A stretch of 64,000 nucleotides of DNA from JAPPLB01 sp965218555 (GTDB taxonomy: Bacteria; Acidobacteriota; Terriglobia; Bryobacterales; UBA6623), in NCBI GenBank assembly GCA_965218555.1, contig OZ244625.1, positions 992,001 through 1,056,000 on the forward strand, given 5' to 3'. The position numbers and the translations under genes were made by a program. Every line of letters starts with the position of its first letter. The first letter of the stretch is position 1. Shown here in pieces: positions 34,756 to 43,006 of the stretch. Under the pieces are notes generated by a model that had not been told where the DNA came from, ran no database searches, and saw only the letters and a program-made list of their open reading frames with translations.

Positions 34756-35356
34756 ATGACCCTTCAACGATTCGCCGTCCGGCTTACGATTCCTGCGATG
34801 CTTGCTTCGGTGGTTTGGGCGTCGCCACCCGCTCCAGTTGCTGACAGTGCCGTCAGCTACAAGCTGCTCGCCACTAACAAGACCAAGACAATCCGCAAGG
34901 AGATGAACGAGGCTGCTGCGCACGGCTACAAGTTCTCCGCCACGATGGCGGGTGAGACGCTGGGCGGGAGCGAGGTCGTCGTTGTGATGAGCAAGCCCGC
35001 GAATGCCCCGCCGGCCCAGCGCTATGAATACGAACTGCTTGCCACCAACAAAACGTCAACGATGCAGAAAGAGATGCGCCAGGCAGGCGCGGAGGGGTTT
35101 CGCTACTGCGGACAATCTGTTGCCGAGACAACCTTCGGAGGCCGAGAGGTTGTCGTGATCCTCGAGCGCGAGATCGACAATCCCGCCAAGACCTACACCT
35201 ATCCAACTAGCGGCCACAAGCCGAACCAAGACAATGGAAAAGGAACTCAACCAAGCTGGCGAGGAAGGCTTTCGCCTGATGGGCCTCACCGTCGCCGCGA
35301 CCACTTTCGGCGGCCAAGAGTTGGTCTCAATTCTAATGCGCTCCAGCGGAGAATAG
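34756..35356 (+). pseudogene. Secreted three-repeat protein with a frameshift before the third repeat
   Basis: After a signal peptide (LTIPAMLASVVWASPPA) the protein has tandem repeats of about 48 residues: YKLLATNKTKTIRKEMNEAA...GSEVVVVMSK, then YELLATNKTSTMQKEMRQAG...GREVVVILER. The third unit, LAATSRTKTMEKELNQAGEE...GQELVSILM, is present but one frame over, after an extra base near 35203 (CTATCCAACTAG), and ends at TAG 35356. No family was recognised; each unit looks like a small alpha/beta domain. The mutation would replace the third repeat with an unrelated basic tail in the current frame. Confidence 0.6.
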
Positions 35357-35411
35357 CTCTCACCCCGCGTTGCCGTCCCGTAGCGCCCACTGACGGCGTG
35401 CGGTGCTTGAA

Positions 35412-35426
35412 GGGAGGTTCCCTCCC
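35412..35426 (+). terminator. Short GC hairpin after the three-repeat gene
   Basis: GGGAGG TTC CCTCCC forms a perfect 6-bp stem with a 3-base loop 56 bp beyond the repeat-protein stop. There is no T-run, so it is at best a weak intrinsic terminator. Confidence 0.3.
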
Positions 35427-35536
35427 CCCTCCTGAAGCCCTGCAAAGCGCTTCACGGGCTTCCGAGGACAGGGTTTCACCCACAGATACCCTGTGGATCC
35501 GGGGAGTTTTCCTCGCTGAAACGCCCCGCTTTCGGC

Positions 35537-36034
35537 AGGGACGGTGTGCGTCAACCGGAACGCCCTTCGCACGATGGCGAAGCGCTCCATTATGTTTTCC
35601 AGCAGTGTATTGCCGGCCAGTTCGACGATCTTGTTGTGGAAAGCGACGTTGGCCCTCTCCGCCCTCTCGAAGTCTCTTCGTTCCCGTGCTCGTGTGAACC
35701 GCCGAGCCCAGGACTGAAGTTCCTTGATGTCGTTGCGAGTTGCGTTTCGGACAGCCAAGCGTCCCGCGAACCCTTCCAAAACAGCTCTGACCTCATAGAC
35801 TTCCGCAAGTTCCTTGATCGCCGCCCGGCGCAGATAGATTCCCTTCCTTTTACGCCGCTCGATCAAGCCTTCTTCTTCGAGCACGCGCAGGGCAGCTCGG
35901 ATGGGTGTGCGGCTGAACTGAAAACAATCCGCCAGCTCTTGCTCGGTGATCGGCGCATCCCGGGAGGCGCGGCTCGTAAACAGAATGTTCCGGATCTTGC
36001 GGGTGAGGGTATCGACAGGATGAGTAGGATGCAA
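35537..36034 (-). pseudogene. N-terminal fragment of a GntR/FadR-type regulator split by an insertion
   Basis: From ATG 36034 the frame encodes a GntR winged helix (ITEQELADCFQFSRTPIRAA then LRVLEEEGLIERRKRKGIYL) and the first FCD helices (ELAEVYEVRAVLEGFAGRLA, FHNKIVELAGNTLLENIMER). At HTVPAE (about 35537) the match stops and the frame runs on into island DNA to a stop at 35360, adding about 60 unrelated residues. The FCD C-terminus is at 30720-30935. The truncated product keeps a DNA-binding domain but lacks the effector-domain helices that normally complete ligand binding and dimerisation. Confidence 0.78.
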
Positions 36035-36314
36035 GATGAACTAAGATGTACACAATTTGCAGTCTCCCGTTAATGGCGTTTGACAAGCGAGCGCCTGCCG
36101 GGAGCCGATGCCTCCGCGGTGAGGATCGCTCCGGGTGATCGGACTGCGCATCTTTGCCGGAACGGAAATCTCATGTCCCACGTTGAAGTTGGGCGCCCGT
36201 TGGGGCATCATATCTACGGATAGGCGCCGGGAAGCGGGCGGCCGCAACCCGGCTTGCAGGTCTTTGATGGGCTCTCAACATCCAGATGAACGCACACGGA
36301 GCTGGATTCCTCCG

Positions 36315-38963
36315 ATGCTTCGACGCGGACTGTTGCTCTCCTTCGCCACGCCCCTGGTCCTGATCGCGGGCCCCATGCTCGATTCCTCTTTGGAACAAGC
36401 AGGACCCGTCGTTGTCGAGATCTATGAGAACCTGCCCCCTCCGCCACCGCCGACCCCCGAAGAGGCCCAAGCAGGGTGGGACAAGGGATACGTACACCAC
36501 AAGGCCCGCGATATCGACCTGACTGGATTGACCCCGACATTCCGTTACACCGAATCTGCGTTCGGCTTTCCCCGCTTGCCGACCAAGTTTTCGAAAAATG
36601 CTCTGCCGTTGAATTACTCCGAGCCGTTCGCGCTGAAGGCAGACATGCATGCCGCTCTGCCGGCCGGGAGCTACCGGTTCCGACTTCGATCAAAGGGGTC
36701 AGCTCGCTTTGCATTGGACGGGAAGATCCTCGCGACCACCAAACGCCAGAAGCCGAACCGATCAAGCAACGACGAGTTGCCTCGGCCGCCCGAGTTCGTG
36801 AAACCGCCTCTCCGTCCGGCGAGTGTTCCCCATCAAGACGAGCTGGTGACCGTGGAACTCGATGGCGGTGAGCACCGCTTCACTCTGGTCGCACTGATCG
36901 GTGGGTTTGGGCTGATTCCCGATCCGGCGGAATTGTCGTTGAGCTACTCCTGTGATGGCGAGCTCGACCGACTGCTGGGCGGAGCCGAAACGCCTTTCTT
37001 GACCAACGAAGGTTGGGAAGCCTTCGAGGCCAAGGTTGTTGCCCGCCACAGCCAGGGAGACAGGGAGCGGCGACGGGCGATCGATGACTCAGTCGAGTCT
37101 GCTTGGGCGGGACGGCATCGTCGAGTGCGCGCGTGGCTCGCAACCCGGGCCCCGATTGAAGCGCCCGGGCTTTCGTCGGAGGAATCGGTCTATAACGACA
37201 TCGACAGATTCGTTCAGGCAAAGCTCGAACAAGCCGCTGTCCAGCCGATGGCTCTCGCGAGCGACCTTGCTTTTCTGCGCCGGCTGTCGCTCGATGTGAT
37301 CGGGGTCATCCCCACAGCGGATGAGATTCGCGCCTATCTCAAGGATCCGCCCGCACTGCGAAGACAGCGAGCCATCGAGCGTCTTTTGAACCATCCGGGC
37401 TGGGCCGACCACTGGATTCCCTACTGGCAGGATGTTCTGGCCGAGAATCCCAGCATCCTGAAGCCAGACTTGAACAACAGCGGTCCGTTTCGATGGTGGC
37501 TGCACCAGGCATTCAGCGACGATTTGCCGTTCGACCGCATCGTGACGGAGCTGATTGAAATGGAGGGGAGCCTTTACAAGGGCGCGCCGCGGGGCTTCGC
37601 GATGGCCAGCCTGAACGATGCTCCGATGGCTGCGAAGGCCGACATTCTTTTCCAGGCGTTTCTCGGACAGAAGTTGTCGTGCGCCCGCTGCCACGATGCG
37701 CCGTTTCATCCCTTCAAACAGAAGGATCTGTTTAGCGCCGCCGCGTTGCTCGCAGGGAAACCGATCGAGCTTCCCAAGGCCAGCACCGTTCCGATCCGCG
37801 AGGGGGCGCGCAAACCGTTCGTTCAGATCTCGCTCAAGGCGGGAGACCGGATTGATCCGCACTGGCCGTTCCAGGATCTGAGCGGAGCCGCCGTCGTCGC
37901 CGAACCACCGAGTCATACGTCGGTGACGAGCCGCCGACGATTAGCGAGCGTGATGGTCGACCCGCAAAACGAGCGCTTTGCTCAAGTCGTGGTCAACCGC
38001 GTCTGGAAGCGCTACATGGGACGCGGTTTGGTGGAACCGGTGCATGACTGGTCAGAGGCGGAAGTCTCGCAACCCGAACTGCTGCTGTATCTAGCACGGC
38101 GGTTTCTCGAAAGCGGCTACGACCTCAAGCACCTCGCGCGTTTGATCTTTTCGTCGCACGTCTATCAACGCACGCCCGATCCGGCAGCTGCATCGGCAGA
38201 AAACGGGCGCGGCGGCCTTTTCGCCGGTCCCGTCCGCAGACGGCTGAGCGCCGAGCAGTTGGTCGATTCGCTCCACGTGGCGGCAGGCAAGAGTCTCGAT
38301 TGTGAGGAGCTGAATCTCAATCCGTTGGGCGACCGTCCGCTGAAGCAGTTTGTGAATATGGGAACGCCGCAACGCGCCTGGGAGATGACGGCGTTGTCGA
38401 ACGAGCGGGATCGTCCGTCTCTGGCCTTGCCGAGGGCTCAGGCCCTGGTAGACGTGCTGACGACGTTTGGGTGGCGTCAGGCGCGTCAAGATCCGGCCAC
38501 CGTGCGTGACGACGGGCCTTCGCCGATGCAAACGCTGATGCTGGCGAACGGCCCGATGGGTACCCGCATCACGCGGCTCTCCGACGACAGTGGTTTCACC
38601 CGGCTGGCTCTCGAAGACCGGCCGCTGGACGAACTGGTCCACGAGACCTGTCTGCGGCTCCTTTCCCGTCCGCCTACCAGGGATGAAACGAACGTCTTCA
38701 CGGACTACCTGCAGCCGACTTACTATGACCGCAGGGTTCCCGGCATGACGCTGTCATACGTTGATCCGTCGAAGAAAACGGATCAGCGAGTTTCTTGGGC
38801 CAACCACATGTCCGAGGAGTCCAATCTGATCCGCATGGAAGAAGAACGCATCGTTCGGATGGGTGACGAGCCGACCGAGGCCCTGCAACCGGCCTTCCGT
38901 GAACGCTACGAGGACGTGCTTTGGGCTTTGGTGAACTCGCCGGAGTTCATACTCGTTCCTTGA
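36315..38963 (+). CDS. DUF1549/DUF1553 domain exported protein
   Basis: A signal peptide (MLRRGLLLSFATPLVLIAG) at 36315 sets the likely start; longer in-frame starts exist but lack a ribosome site. A PA14-like beta region (about 75-220) is followed by DUF1549 (IDRFVQAKLEQAAVQPMA, RRLSLDVIGVIPTADEIRAY), a heme-type CARCHDAPFHPF, and DUF1553 (VVNRVWKRYMGRGLVEPVHD). Unlike the proteins at 10601 and 61940, it lacks the N-terminal PSCyt1 domain, so the single CxxCH is its only candidate heme site. It is followed 20 bp later by a DUF1501 gene, the usual pairing, and diverges from the split GntR gene. Confidence 0.85.
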   Translation: MLRRGLLLSFATPLVLIAGPMLDSSLEQAGPVVVEIYENLPPPPPPTPEEAQAGWDKGYVHHKARDIDLTGLTPTFRYTESAFGFPRLPTKFSKNALPLNYSEPFALKADMHAALPAGSYRFRLRSKGSARFALDGKILATTKRQKPNRSSNDELPRPPEFVKPPLRPASVPHQDELVTVELDGGEHRFTLVALIGGFGLIPDPAELSLSYSCDGELDRLLGGAETPFLTNEGWEAFEAKVVARHSQGDRERRRAIDDSVESAWAGRHRRVRAWLATRAPIEAPGLSSEESVYNDIDRFVQAKLEQAAVQPMALASDLAFLRRLSLDVIGVIPTADEIRAYLKDPPALRRQRAIERLLNHPGWADHWIPYWQDVLAENPSILKPDLNNSGPFRWWLHQAFSDDLPFDRIVTELIEMEGSLYKGAPRGFAMASLNDAPMAAKADILFQAFLGQKLSCARCHDAPFHPFKQKDLFSAAALLAGKPIELPKASTVPIREGARKPFVQISLKAGDRIDPHWPFQDLSGAAVVAEPPSHTSVTSRRRLASVMVDPQNERFAQVVVNRVWKRYMGRGLVEPVHDWSEAEVSQPELLLYLARRFLESGYDLKHLARLIFSSHVYQRTPDPAAASAENGRGGLFAGPVRRRLSAEQLVDSLHVAAGKSLDCEELNLNPLGDRPLKQFVNMGTPQRAWEMTALSNERDRPSLALPRAQALVDVLTTFGWRQARQDPATVRDDGPSPMQTLMLANGPMGTRITRLSDDSGFTRLALEDRPLDELVHETCLRLLSRPPTRDETNVFTDYLQPTYYDRRVPGMTLSYVDPSKKTDQRVSWANHMSEESNLIRMEEERIVRMGDEPTEALQPAFRERYEDVLWALVNSPEFILVP

Positions 38964-38983
38964 CTCGACAACAGGACCACGCC

Positions 38984-40294
38984 ATGACAAGTTGGAACGG
39001 CACACGACGGGATCTGATCAAGACAACGGCCATGGCCGGCGCAGGCATGGGTCTCGGTGTCAGCGCAGCGCCGGCGGCGGGTACAGGCCGGGGCGACCGC
39101 GTTCCTCGCGGCAAGGCGGATGCCTGCATCATGATCTGGCTCGGCGGCGGCGCCGGCCACATCGATACCTTTGATCCGAAACGCCGTGGTGACGCCGGGC
39201 GCAATGTGCCGGGGTCTTACTACGATTCGATTCCGACCGCCGTGCAAGGGGTGCGTGTTGCCGAGCATCTGTCGAGAACGGCGAAGCTCATGGACCGTTG
39301 CGTCATCCTGCGGACGGTCAGCCACGATCTGGTTGGCCCGCATGGCGCGGCATCCAACTTGATGCACACCGGCCGCAAGCCCAGCGGGACGCTGCAGTAT
39401 CCCTCCATCGGCTCGGTCGTTTCCCACGAGCTCGGCACGAAATCGGACGAAGTGCCGGCCTACGTAGTCATGGGATACCCCAACATCATGCGCGACCCCG
39501 GCTTTCTGGGCGCCAGACACGGCTATGTCTACCTCACGCAGACCGAAACCGGCCCGGGCGGGCTGACCCGCGCCCCGGATGTCGGTCGCCCCCGACAGCA
39601 GCGGCGCGAGATGCTTCTGGGAACGCTGCGCAACCGGTTGCGGCGCGAATATGCCGGCGACCCCACCGTCCAATCGCAAATCGACGTCAACGAGCAGGGC
39701 TTTCGCATGGCGGGACAGCGCTTCATGTCGGTGTTCAATCTGGCGGAAGAGTCGAGTTCATTGCGCGAAGCGTACGGAGGTGAATTCGGGCAGCGATGCC
39801 TGCTGGCGCGCCGCCTCGTCGGCGCCGGGGTGCGTTTCGTCGAGGTCTCGTTCAACCTGAACTTCCTCAACGGTTCCGGATGGGACGTTCATCAGCAAGG
39901 AATTCTGAAACAACATCTGCTCATTCGGGACCTCGACCGGGGCTTGGCGACCTTGATTCAGGATCTCGAGAAGCACAAACAGCTCGACCGCACTCTGATC
40001 GTTGTATCGACCGAGTTCGGCCGCCCGCCCGAGTTTGACAGTCAAGGCGGACGGGGTCACCAGTCGCTGGCATTCAGTTGCTTGCTCGCCGGCGGCGGAC
40101 TGCGCACGGGCCAGGTCGTGGGAGAAACCGATGAACTCGGCAAGGAGGCCGTGACCCGGCCGGTCGACGTGCCCGACTTGCACGCTACCATTCACGCCGC
40201 ACTGGGCATTGATCCGGCGAAGGTCCTTTATGCCGGCAAGCGGCCCGTGCCCATCACCGATCATGGTCAAGTGATTCAAGAGGTGTTTAGTTGA
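38984..40294 (+). CDS. DUF1501 domain-containing exported protein
   Basis: The start at 38984 gives a Tat-type leader (NGTRRDLIKTTAMAGAGMGL). DUF1501 hallmarks follow: ADACIMIWLGGGAGHIDTFD, the SHDLVGPHGAASNLMHTGRK segment, CLLARRLVGAGVRFVEVSF and LIVVSTEFGRPPEF. It is about 65 residues shorter than the paralog at 13219. It is co-transcribed with the DUF1549/DUF1553 protein upstream, and its stop overlaps the likely TTG start of the next gene (TTGA), so three genes form a translationally coupled set. The substrate is unknown. Confidence 0.9.
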   Translation: MTSWNGTRRDLIKTTAMAGAGMGLGVSAAPAAGTGRGDRVPRGKADACIMIWLGGGAGHIDTFDPKRRGDAGRNVPGSYYDSIPTAVQGVRVAEHLSRTAKLMDRCVILRTVSHDLVGPHGAASNLMHTGRKPSGTLQYPSIGSVVSHELGTKSDEVPAYVVMGYPNIMRDPGFLGARHGYVYLTQTETGPGGLTRAPDVGRPRQQRREMLLGTLRNRLRREYAGDPTVQSQIDVNEQGFRMAGQRFMSVFNLAEESSSLREAYGGEFGQRCLLARRLVGAGVRFVEVSFNLNFLNGSGWDVHQQGILKQHLLIRDLDRGLATLIQDLEKHKQLDRTLIVVSTEFGRPPEFDSQGGRGHQSLAFSCLLAGGGLRTGQVVGETDELGKEAVTRPVDVPDLHATIHAALGIDPAKVLYAGKRPVPITDHGQVIQEVFS

Positions 40295-41529
40295 TCGTGC
40301 TTATGCGAACTGTATTCCAGCTTCTTCTAACGGCAGCCCTTCTGCCCGTCGGGGCGGCGGCGCAGACATACGACCTCCTGCTCAAGGGAGGACACGTCAT
40401 TGATCCCGCCAACGAGATCGATGGAATCAGAGATGTCGCGGTTTCGGGGAACACGATTGCCGCCGTCGCTCCTGACATCCCGTCCACACAAGCCAAAAAA
40501 ACAGTGGACATGTCGGGGCTCTTTATCGTGCCCGGTCTCATCGATCTGCACGGCCACACCTACGGCCCGGACGTGAGCCTCTTTCCTGACGACACGGCTT
40601 TAGTTACGGGCACGACCACGCTGGTCGATTGCGGCGGTCCGGGTTGGAAGACCTTCGACGAGTACAAGGAGAAGATCGTCGATCGGGCCAAGACGCGCGT
40701 TCTGACCTTCATCAACATCGTCGGCGGCGGAATGCATGACGAGGATAACGTCGCAGACATGGAGCCGGACAAGACCGCCGCCAAGATCCTGCAGTACCCG
40801 GATTTGATTGTCGGCATCAAGAATGCCCACTTCGGTGGCATGGGTTGGGTTTCGGTGCGCCGGGCGGTGGAGGCAGGCCGATTGTCCGGCACCCCCGTCA
40901 TTCTCGACAACCACATCCTGACCAAATACGACCGCGATACAAGAACCAAGTTGCTCGACATCCTGCGGCCCGGAGACATGCACACGCATTTCTACAACGA
41001 CAGGCAAGTGGAGGTGATCAACCGCTTCACGAACAAAGTGCAGCCCTACATGCATGAGGCGCGGCGGCGCGGCGTTCTGTTCGACATGGGCCACGGCGCC
41101 GGCAGCTTCCTGTGGCCCGTCGCCGCCAGAGCAATGGCACAAGGCTTCCCGCCCGACACCATCAGCACCGACCTCCATGGCCAGAGCATTTTTACAACGC
41201 AATCGGATATGCCCAATTGCATCTCGAAGCTCATGAACCTGGGCATGGGCTTGCAGGACGCGATCACACGGTCCACGGTGAATCCCGCCAAAGCGATTCA
41301 ACGGTTCCCCGAGCTAGGCACTTTGGGACACGGCAAAGCGGCTGACATTGCCGTGTTGAAATACGAGGAAGGGGTCTTTCCACTCAAAGATGCCTGGCAG
41401 AAAAAACTCATGGCGACCAAGCGCGTGCGCTGTGTCCTCACCGTCCGCAACGGTGAGATCGTATTCGACGAAGACGGACTCGCCTTCCCTCTGTGGACCG
41501 AAGCCGGTGACTACGAAAAGATTCCCTGA
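40291..41529 (+). CDS. Exported amidohydrolase/deacetylase-family metallohydrolase
   Basis: After a Sec signal peptide (VFQLLLTAALLPVGAAAQ) the protein shows an amidohydrolase TIM barrel: LLKGGHVIDPANEIDG, the metal HxH in IDLHGHTYGP, a candidate carboxylated lysine in VGIKNAHFGG, further histidines in LDNHIL and HTHFYND, and the Asp of STDLHGQ. It resembles the EF_0837-like deacetylase group rather than dihydroorotases. Export is unusual for this family. The TTG at 40291 overlaps the previous stop and has AGAGGTG five bases ahead; an ATG at 40303 is the alternative start. Confidence 0.85.
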   Translation: MIVLMRTVFQLLLTAALLPVGAAAQTYDLLLKGGHVIDPANEIDGIRDVAVSGNTIAAVAPDIPSTQAKKTVDMSGLFIVPGLIDLHGHTYGPDVSLFPDDTALVTGTTTLVDCGGPGWKTFDEYKEKIVDRAKTRVLTFINIVGGGMHDEDNVADMEPDKTAAKILQYPDLIVGIKNAHFGGMGWVSVRRAVEAGRLSGTPVILDNHILTKYDRDTRTKLLDILRPGDMHTHFYNDRQVEVINRFTNKVQPYMHEARRRGVLFDMGHGAGSFLWPVAARAMAQGFPPDTISTDLHGQSIFTTQSDMPNCISKLMNLGMGLQDAITRSTVNPAKAIQRFPELGTLGHGKAADIAVLKYEEGVFPLKDAWQKKLMATKRVRCVLTVRNGEIVFDEDGLAFPLWTEAGDYEKIP

Positions 41530-42022
41530 GCCGGGTTCCGGCAGGGCTGTTAACGGGCGGGGCCGCCTCGAACGTTGCTCCTGTTGGTGAAAGCAATCCG
41601 GTCGCGGCCCTCGCGACGACTCTAAGACGCCGGCGGGCTTCGGCGATCAGATGCTTGGATTGGCGGTAGGAGCAGCCACCGTCGCGGAGAAGCTTCGTCA
41701 AGCGGCGGACGTCCCCGGTTCGATCGCTCGTTTTCGCTTTTCCTGTCGTACCGTGCAATGATACACGGTTTGATGCGGCGAACAACCTCGGCCCGGCCTT
41801 CGAACGGCCACTGATTTCGCTCTCCGGTCCTTCTGCGAAGTCGGCAACCCCTCTCGGCGCCTGGGACTCGCGGGCTCTGTGTACTCACGACCCCCTGGCA
41901 GGAGCTACCGTATGCGATTACAAGTTTCTGCTTGCTGCCTCGATTTGAATCCCTCGAACTGTTGGCCCCATGCTCGACTCTTTTGCCTTACCTACTTTAT
42001 TGTATTGGTAAGGAAATCAGCC
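41530..42022. other. Gap with a possible integrase-like fragment
   Basis: No intact gene is present. On the minus strand at about 41728-41621 a frame reads RRLTKLLRDGGCSYRQSKHL then IAEARRRL, a pattern seen at the N-termini of some phage-type integrases, but it is too short to be sure. TTTATTGTATTGGTAAGG (41995-42012) is AT-rich and may be the promoter of the AbrB-PIN operon. Confidence 0.35.
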
Positions 42023-42265
42023 ATGATCGTCACTATTACTTCAAAGCGTCAGGTCACCTTCCCGGCGCGGGTGCTGAACGCGCTCGGGGTGCGGCCCGGC
42101 GACCAACTCGAACTGGAAGAAGGTCCCGACGGCTTCACCTTGCGACCTCGGCGAATCAACCCGGCCCGCTTGGCGCCTCTGCGCGGCAAGATCCGGCGGG
42201 ATGGCGGCCCTTTCGACCTCGAATCCCTCCGCGATCAGCCCCATGACCCGGCGCTTCGGGATTGA
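42023..42265 (+). CDS. AbrB/MazE-type antitoxin
   Basis: The 80-residue protein opens with a swapped-hairpin AbrB (SpoVT) DNA-binding domain: VTITSKRQVTFPARVLNALG then VRPGDQLELEEGPDGF. The C-terminal half is charged and should cover the toxin. AAGGAAA lies eight bases before the ATG. It overlaps the PIN toxin gene by 23 bp, so this is an AbrB-VapC type II module expected to repress its own promoter. Confidence 0.88.
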   Translation: MIVTITSKRQVTFPARVLNALGVRPGDQLELEEGPDGFTLRPRRINPARLAPLRGKIRRDGGPFDLESLRDQPHDPALRD

Positions 42266-42641
42266 TACGTCCGTTCTCGTGCGGTTGTTGACCGGCGAGC
42301 CCGCGGCGGACTTCGCGTATTGCGTGAGTAAGCTGAGCGCGTTGGTTGAAGAGGATGGCGCCGAAGTTTTCGCCTCGAACCAAGTCATCGGGGAAGCCTA
42401 CATTGCCGTTCAGCATCACTATGGGGTATCCAAGGCCGACGCCCGTGCCGGTTTGCTGGACGTGCTGCGCAGCGGGCTGGTCTCCCCGCTGAACGGGCTT
42501 GCGGTCTTCTCAGCCCTGGAGACTTCCGAGAGCCCCGGCCTGTTTGACCGCCTCATCGCCGACGAGTACTCCCGCGCCGGCCTGGAAATCCTCACGCTGG
42601 ACCGAAAGATGGCCTCCTTGTCCGACGTGCGGCGTTTGTAG
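42243..42641 (+). CDS. PIN-domain toxin (VapC family)
   Basis: The ATG at 42243 gives a 132-residue PIN protein with D8 (GIDTSVL), E51 (IGEAYIA), D102 (LFDRLIADEY) and D120 (LTLDRKM), the full acidic set for an Mg2+-dependent RNase. The start overlaps the end of the AbrB antitoxin. It is a different PIN subgroup from the toxin at 34095 and belongs to a chromosomal rather than an island module. Confidence 0.88.
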   Translation: MTRRFGIDTSVLVRLLTGEPAADFAYCVSKLSALVEEDGAEVFASNQVIGEAYIAVQHHYGVSKADARAGLLDVLRSGLVSPLNGLAVFSALETSESPGLFDRLIADEYSRAGLEILTLDRKMASLSDVRRL

Positions 42642-42723
42642 ACCGGGGATGGCGGACCGGGGAAAGAGCCCTGTTCAGCATTTCCAGTGGCTCCCTTTTA
42701 TGGCTGATGTGATTTTGAACTGA

Positions 42724-42865
42724 CCTCCATGACATCGTTGCGCTTGCATGCCGTGCTCGATGCAGGGGTCAAGTCAAGTACACCTGCACGAGCCAAGCGG
42801 CTTGCGCCTCGTCCTGACGGCCCTCACACGCACTCCGCCTCACCAGGTGGTGCGAAATTCAGGCT
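42724..42865 (-). repeat. Dispersed TIR-bounded repeat, copy E (minus orientation)
   Basis: Read on the minus strand it starts AGCCTGAATTTCGCACCACC, followed by GAGGCGGAGTGCGTGTGAG, then GGCCGTCAGGACGAGGCGC, GTGCAGGTGTACTTGAC, CGAGCACGGCATGCAAGCGC and GTCATGGAGGTC, all shared with copy C. The far inverted end is missing. This is the only clear copy not between convergent genes; it lies between the PIN toxin and the enolase-family gene, both on the plus strand. Confidence 0.72.
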
Positions 42866-43006
42866 GGGATATACTGGGGGCTCTCCGATTTCGCTGGCTT
42901 GCCGCTGTTGCGGGACGGCCGCCTGCCGCCGTCCGATGCGCCAGGGTCAGCGTGGAGCCTGACCGGGTTGTCAATTAACGGAATCTCGTCCCCGGCGGGA
43001 CCTTGA
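42866..43006. other. Upstream region of the enolase-family gene
   Basis: No gene is present. This 141-bp stretch between repeat copy E and the TTG start of the enolase-superfamily gene must hold the promoter for the 43007-45282 pair, but no convincing -10/-35 pair stands out. Confidence 0.3.

Larger units (their letters stand above)
30936..35536. mobile_element. Mobilizable island of about 4.6 kb inserted in a gntR-family gene
   Basis: The ends are inferred from where the two halves of the regulator stop matching the FCD pattern, so each boundary is uncertain by some 20-30 bp. The content is a coiled-coil ORF fragment, a MobA/MobL-type relaxase with a nonsense codon, a nested coiled-coil ORF, an IS630-family element, an RHH-PIN toxin-antitoxin pair and a three-repeat secreted protein. 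No integrase is visible, and no target duplication could be recognised. It may be the remains of an integrated mobilizable plasmid or IME. Confidence 0.65.

Noticed and set aside
35479..35497. CCACAG-ATACC-CTGTGG palindrome near the island edge considered as a DnaA box or replication origin
   Set aside because: It is a single site that does not match TTATCCACA closely, with no iterons or rep gene nearby.
41621..41728. Integrase N-terminal fragment on the minus strand
   Set aside because: Only about 35 residues look suggestive and no catalytic Arg-His-Arg-Tyr region follows, so it is mentioned only as a possibility within the gap entry.
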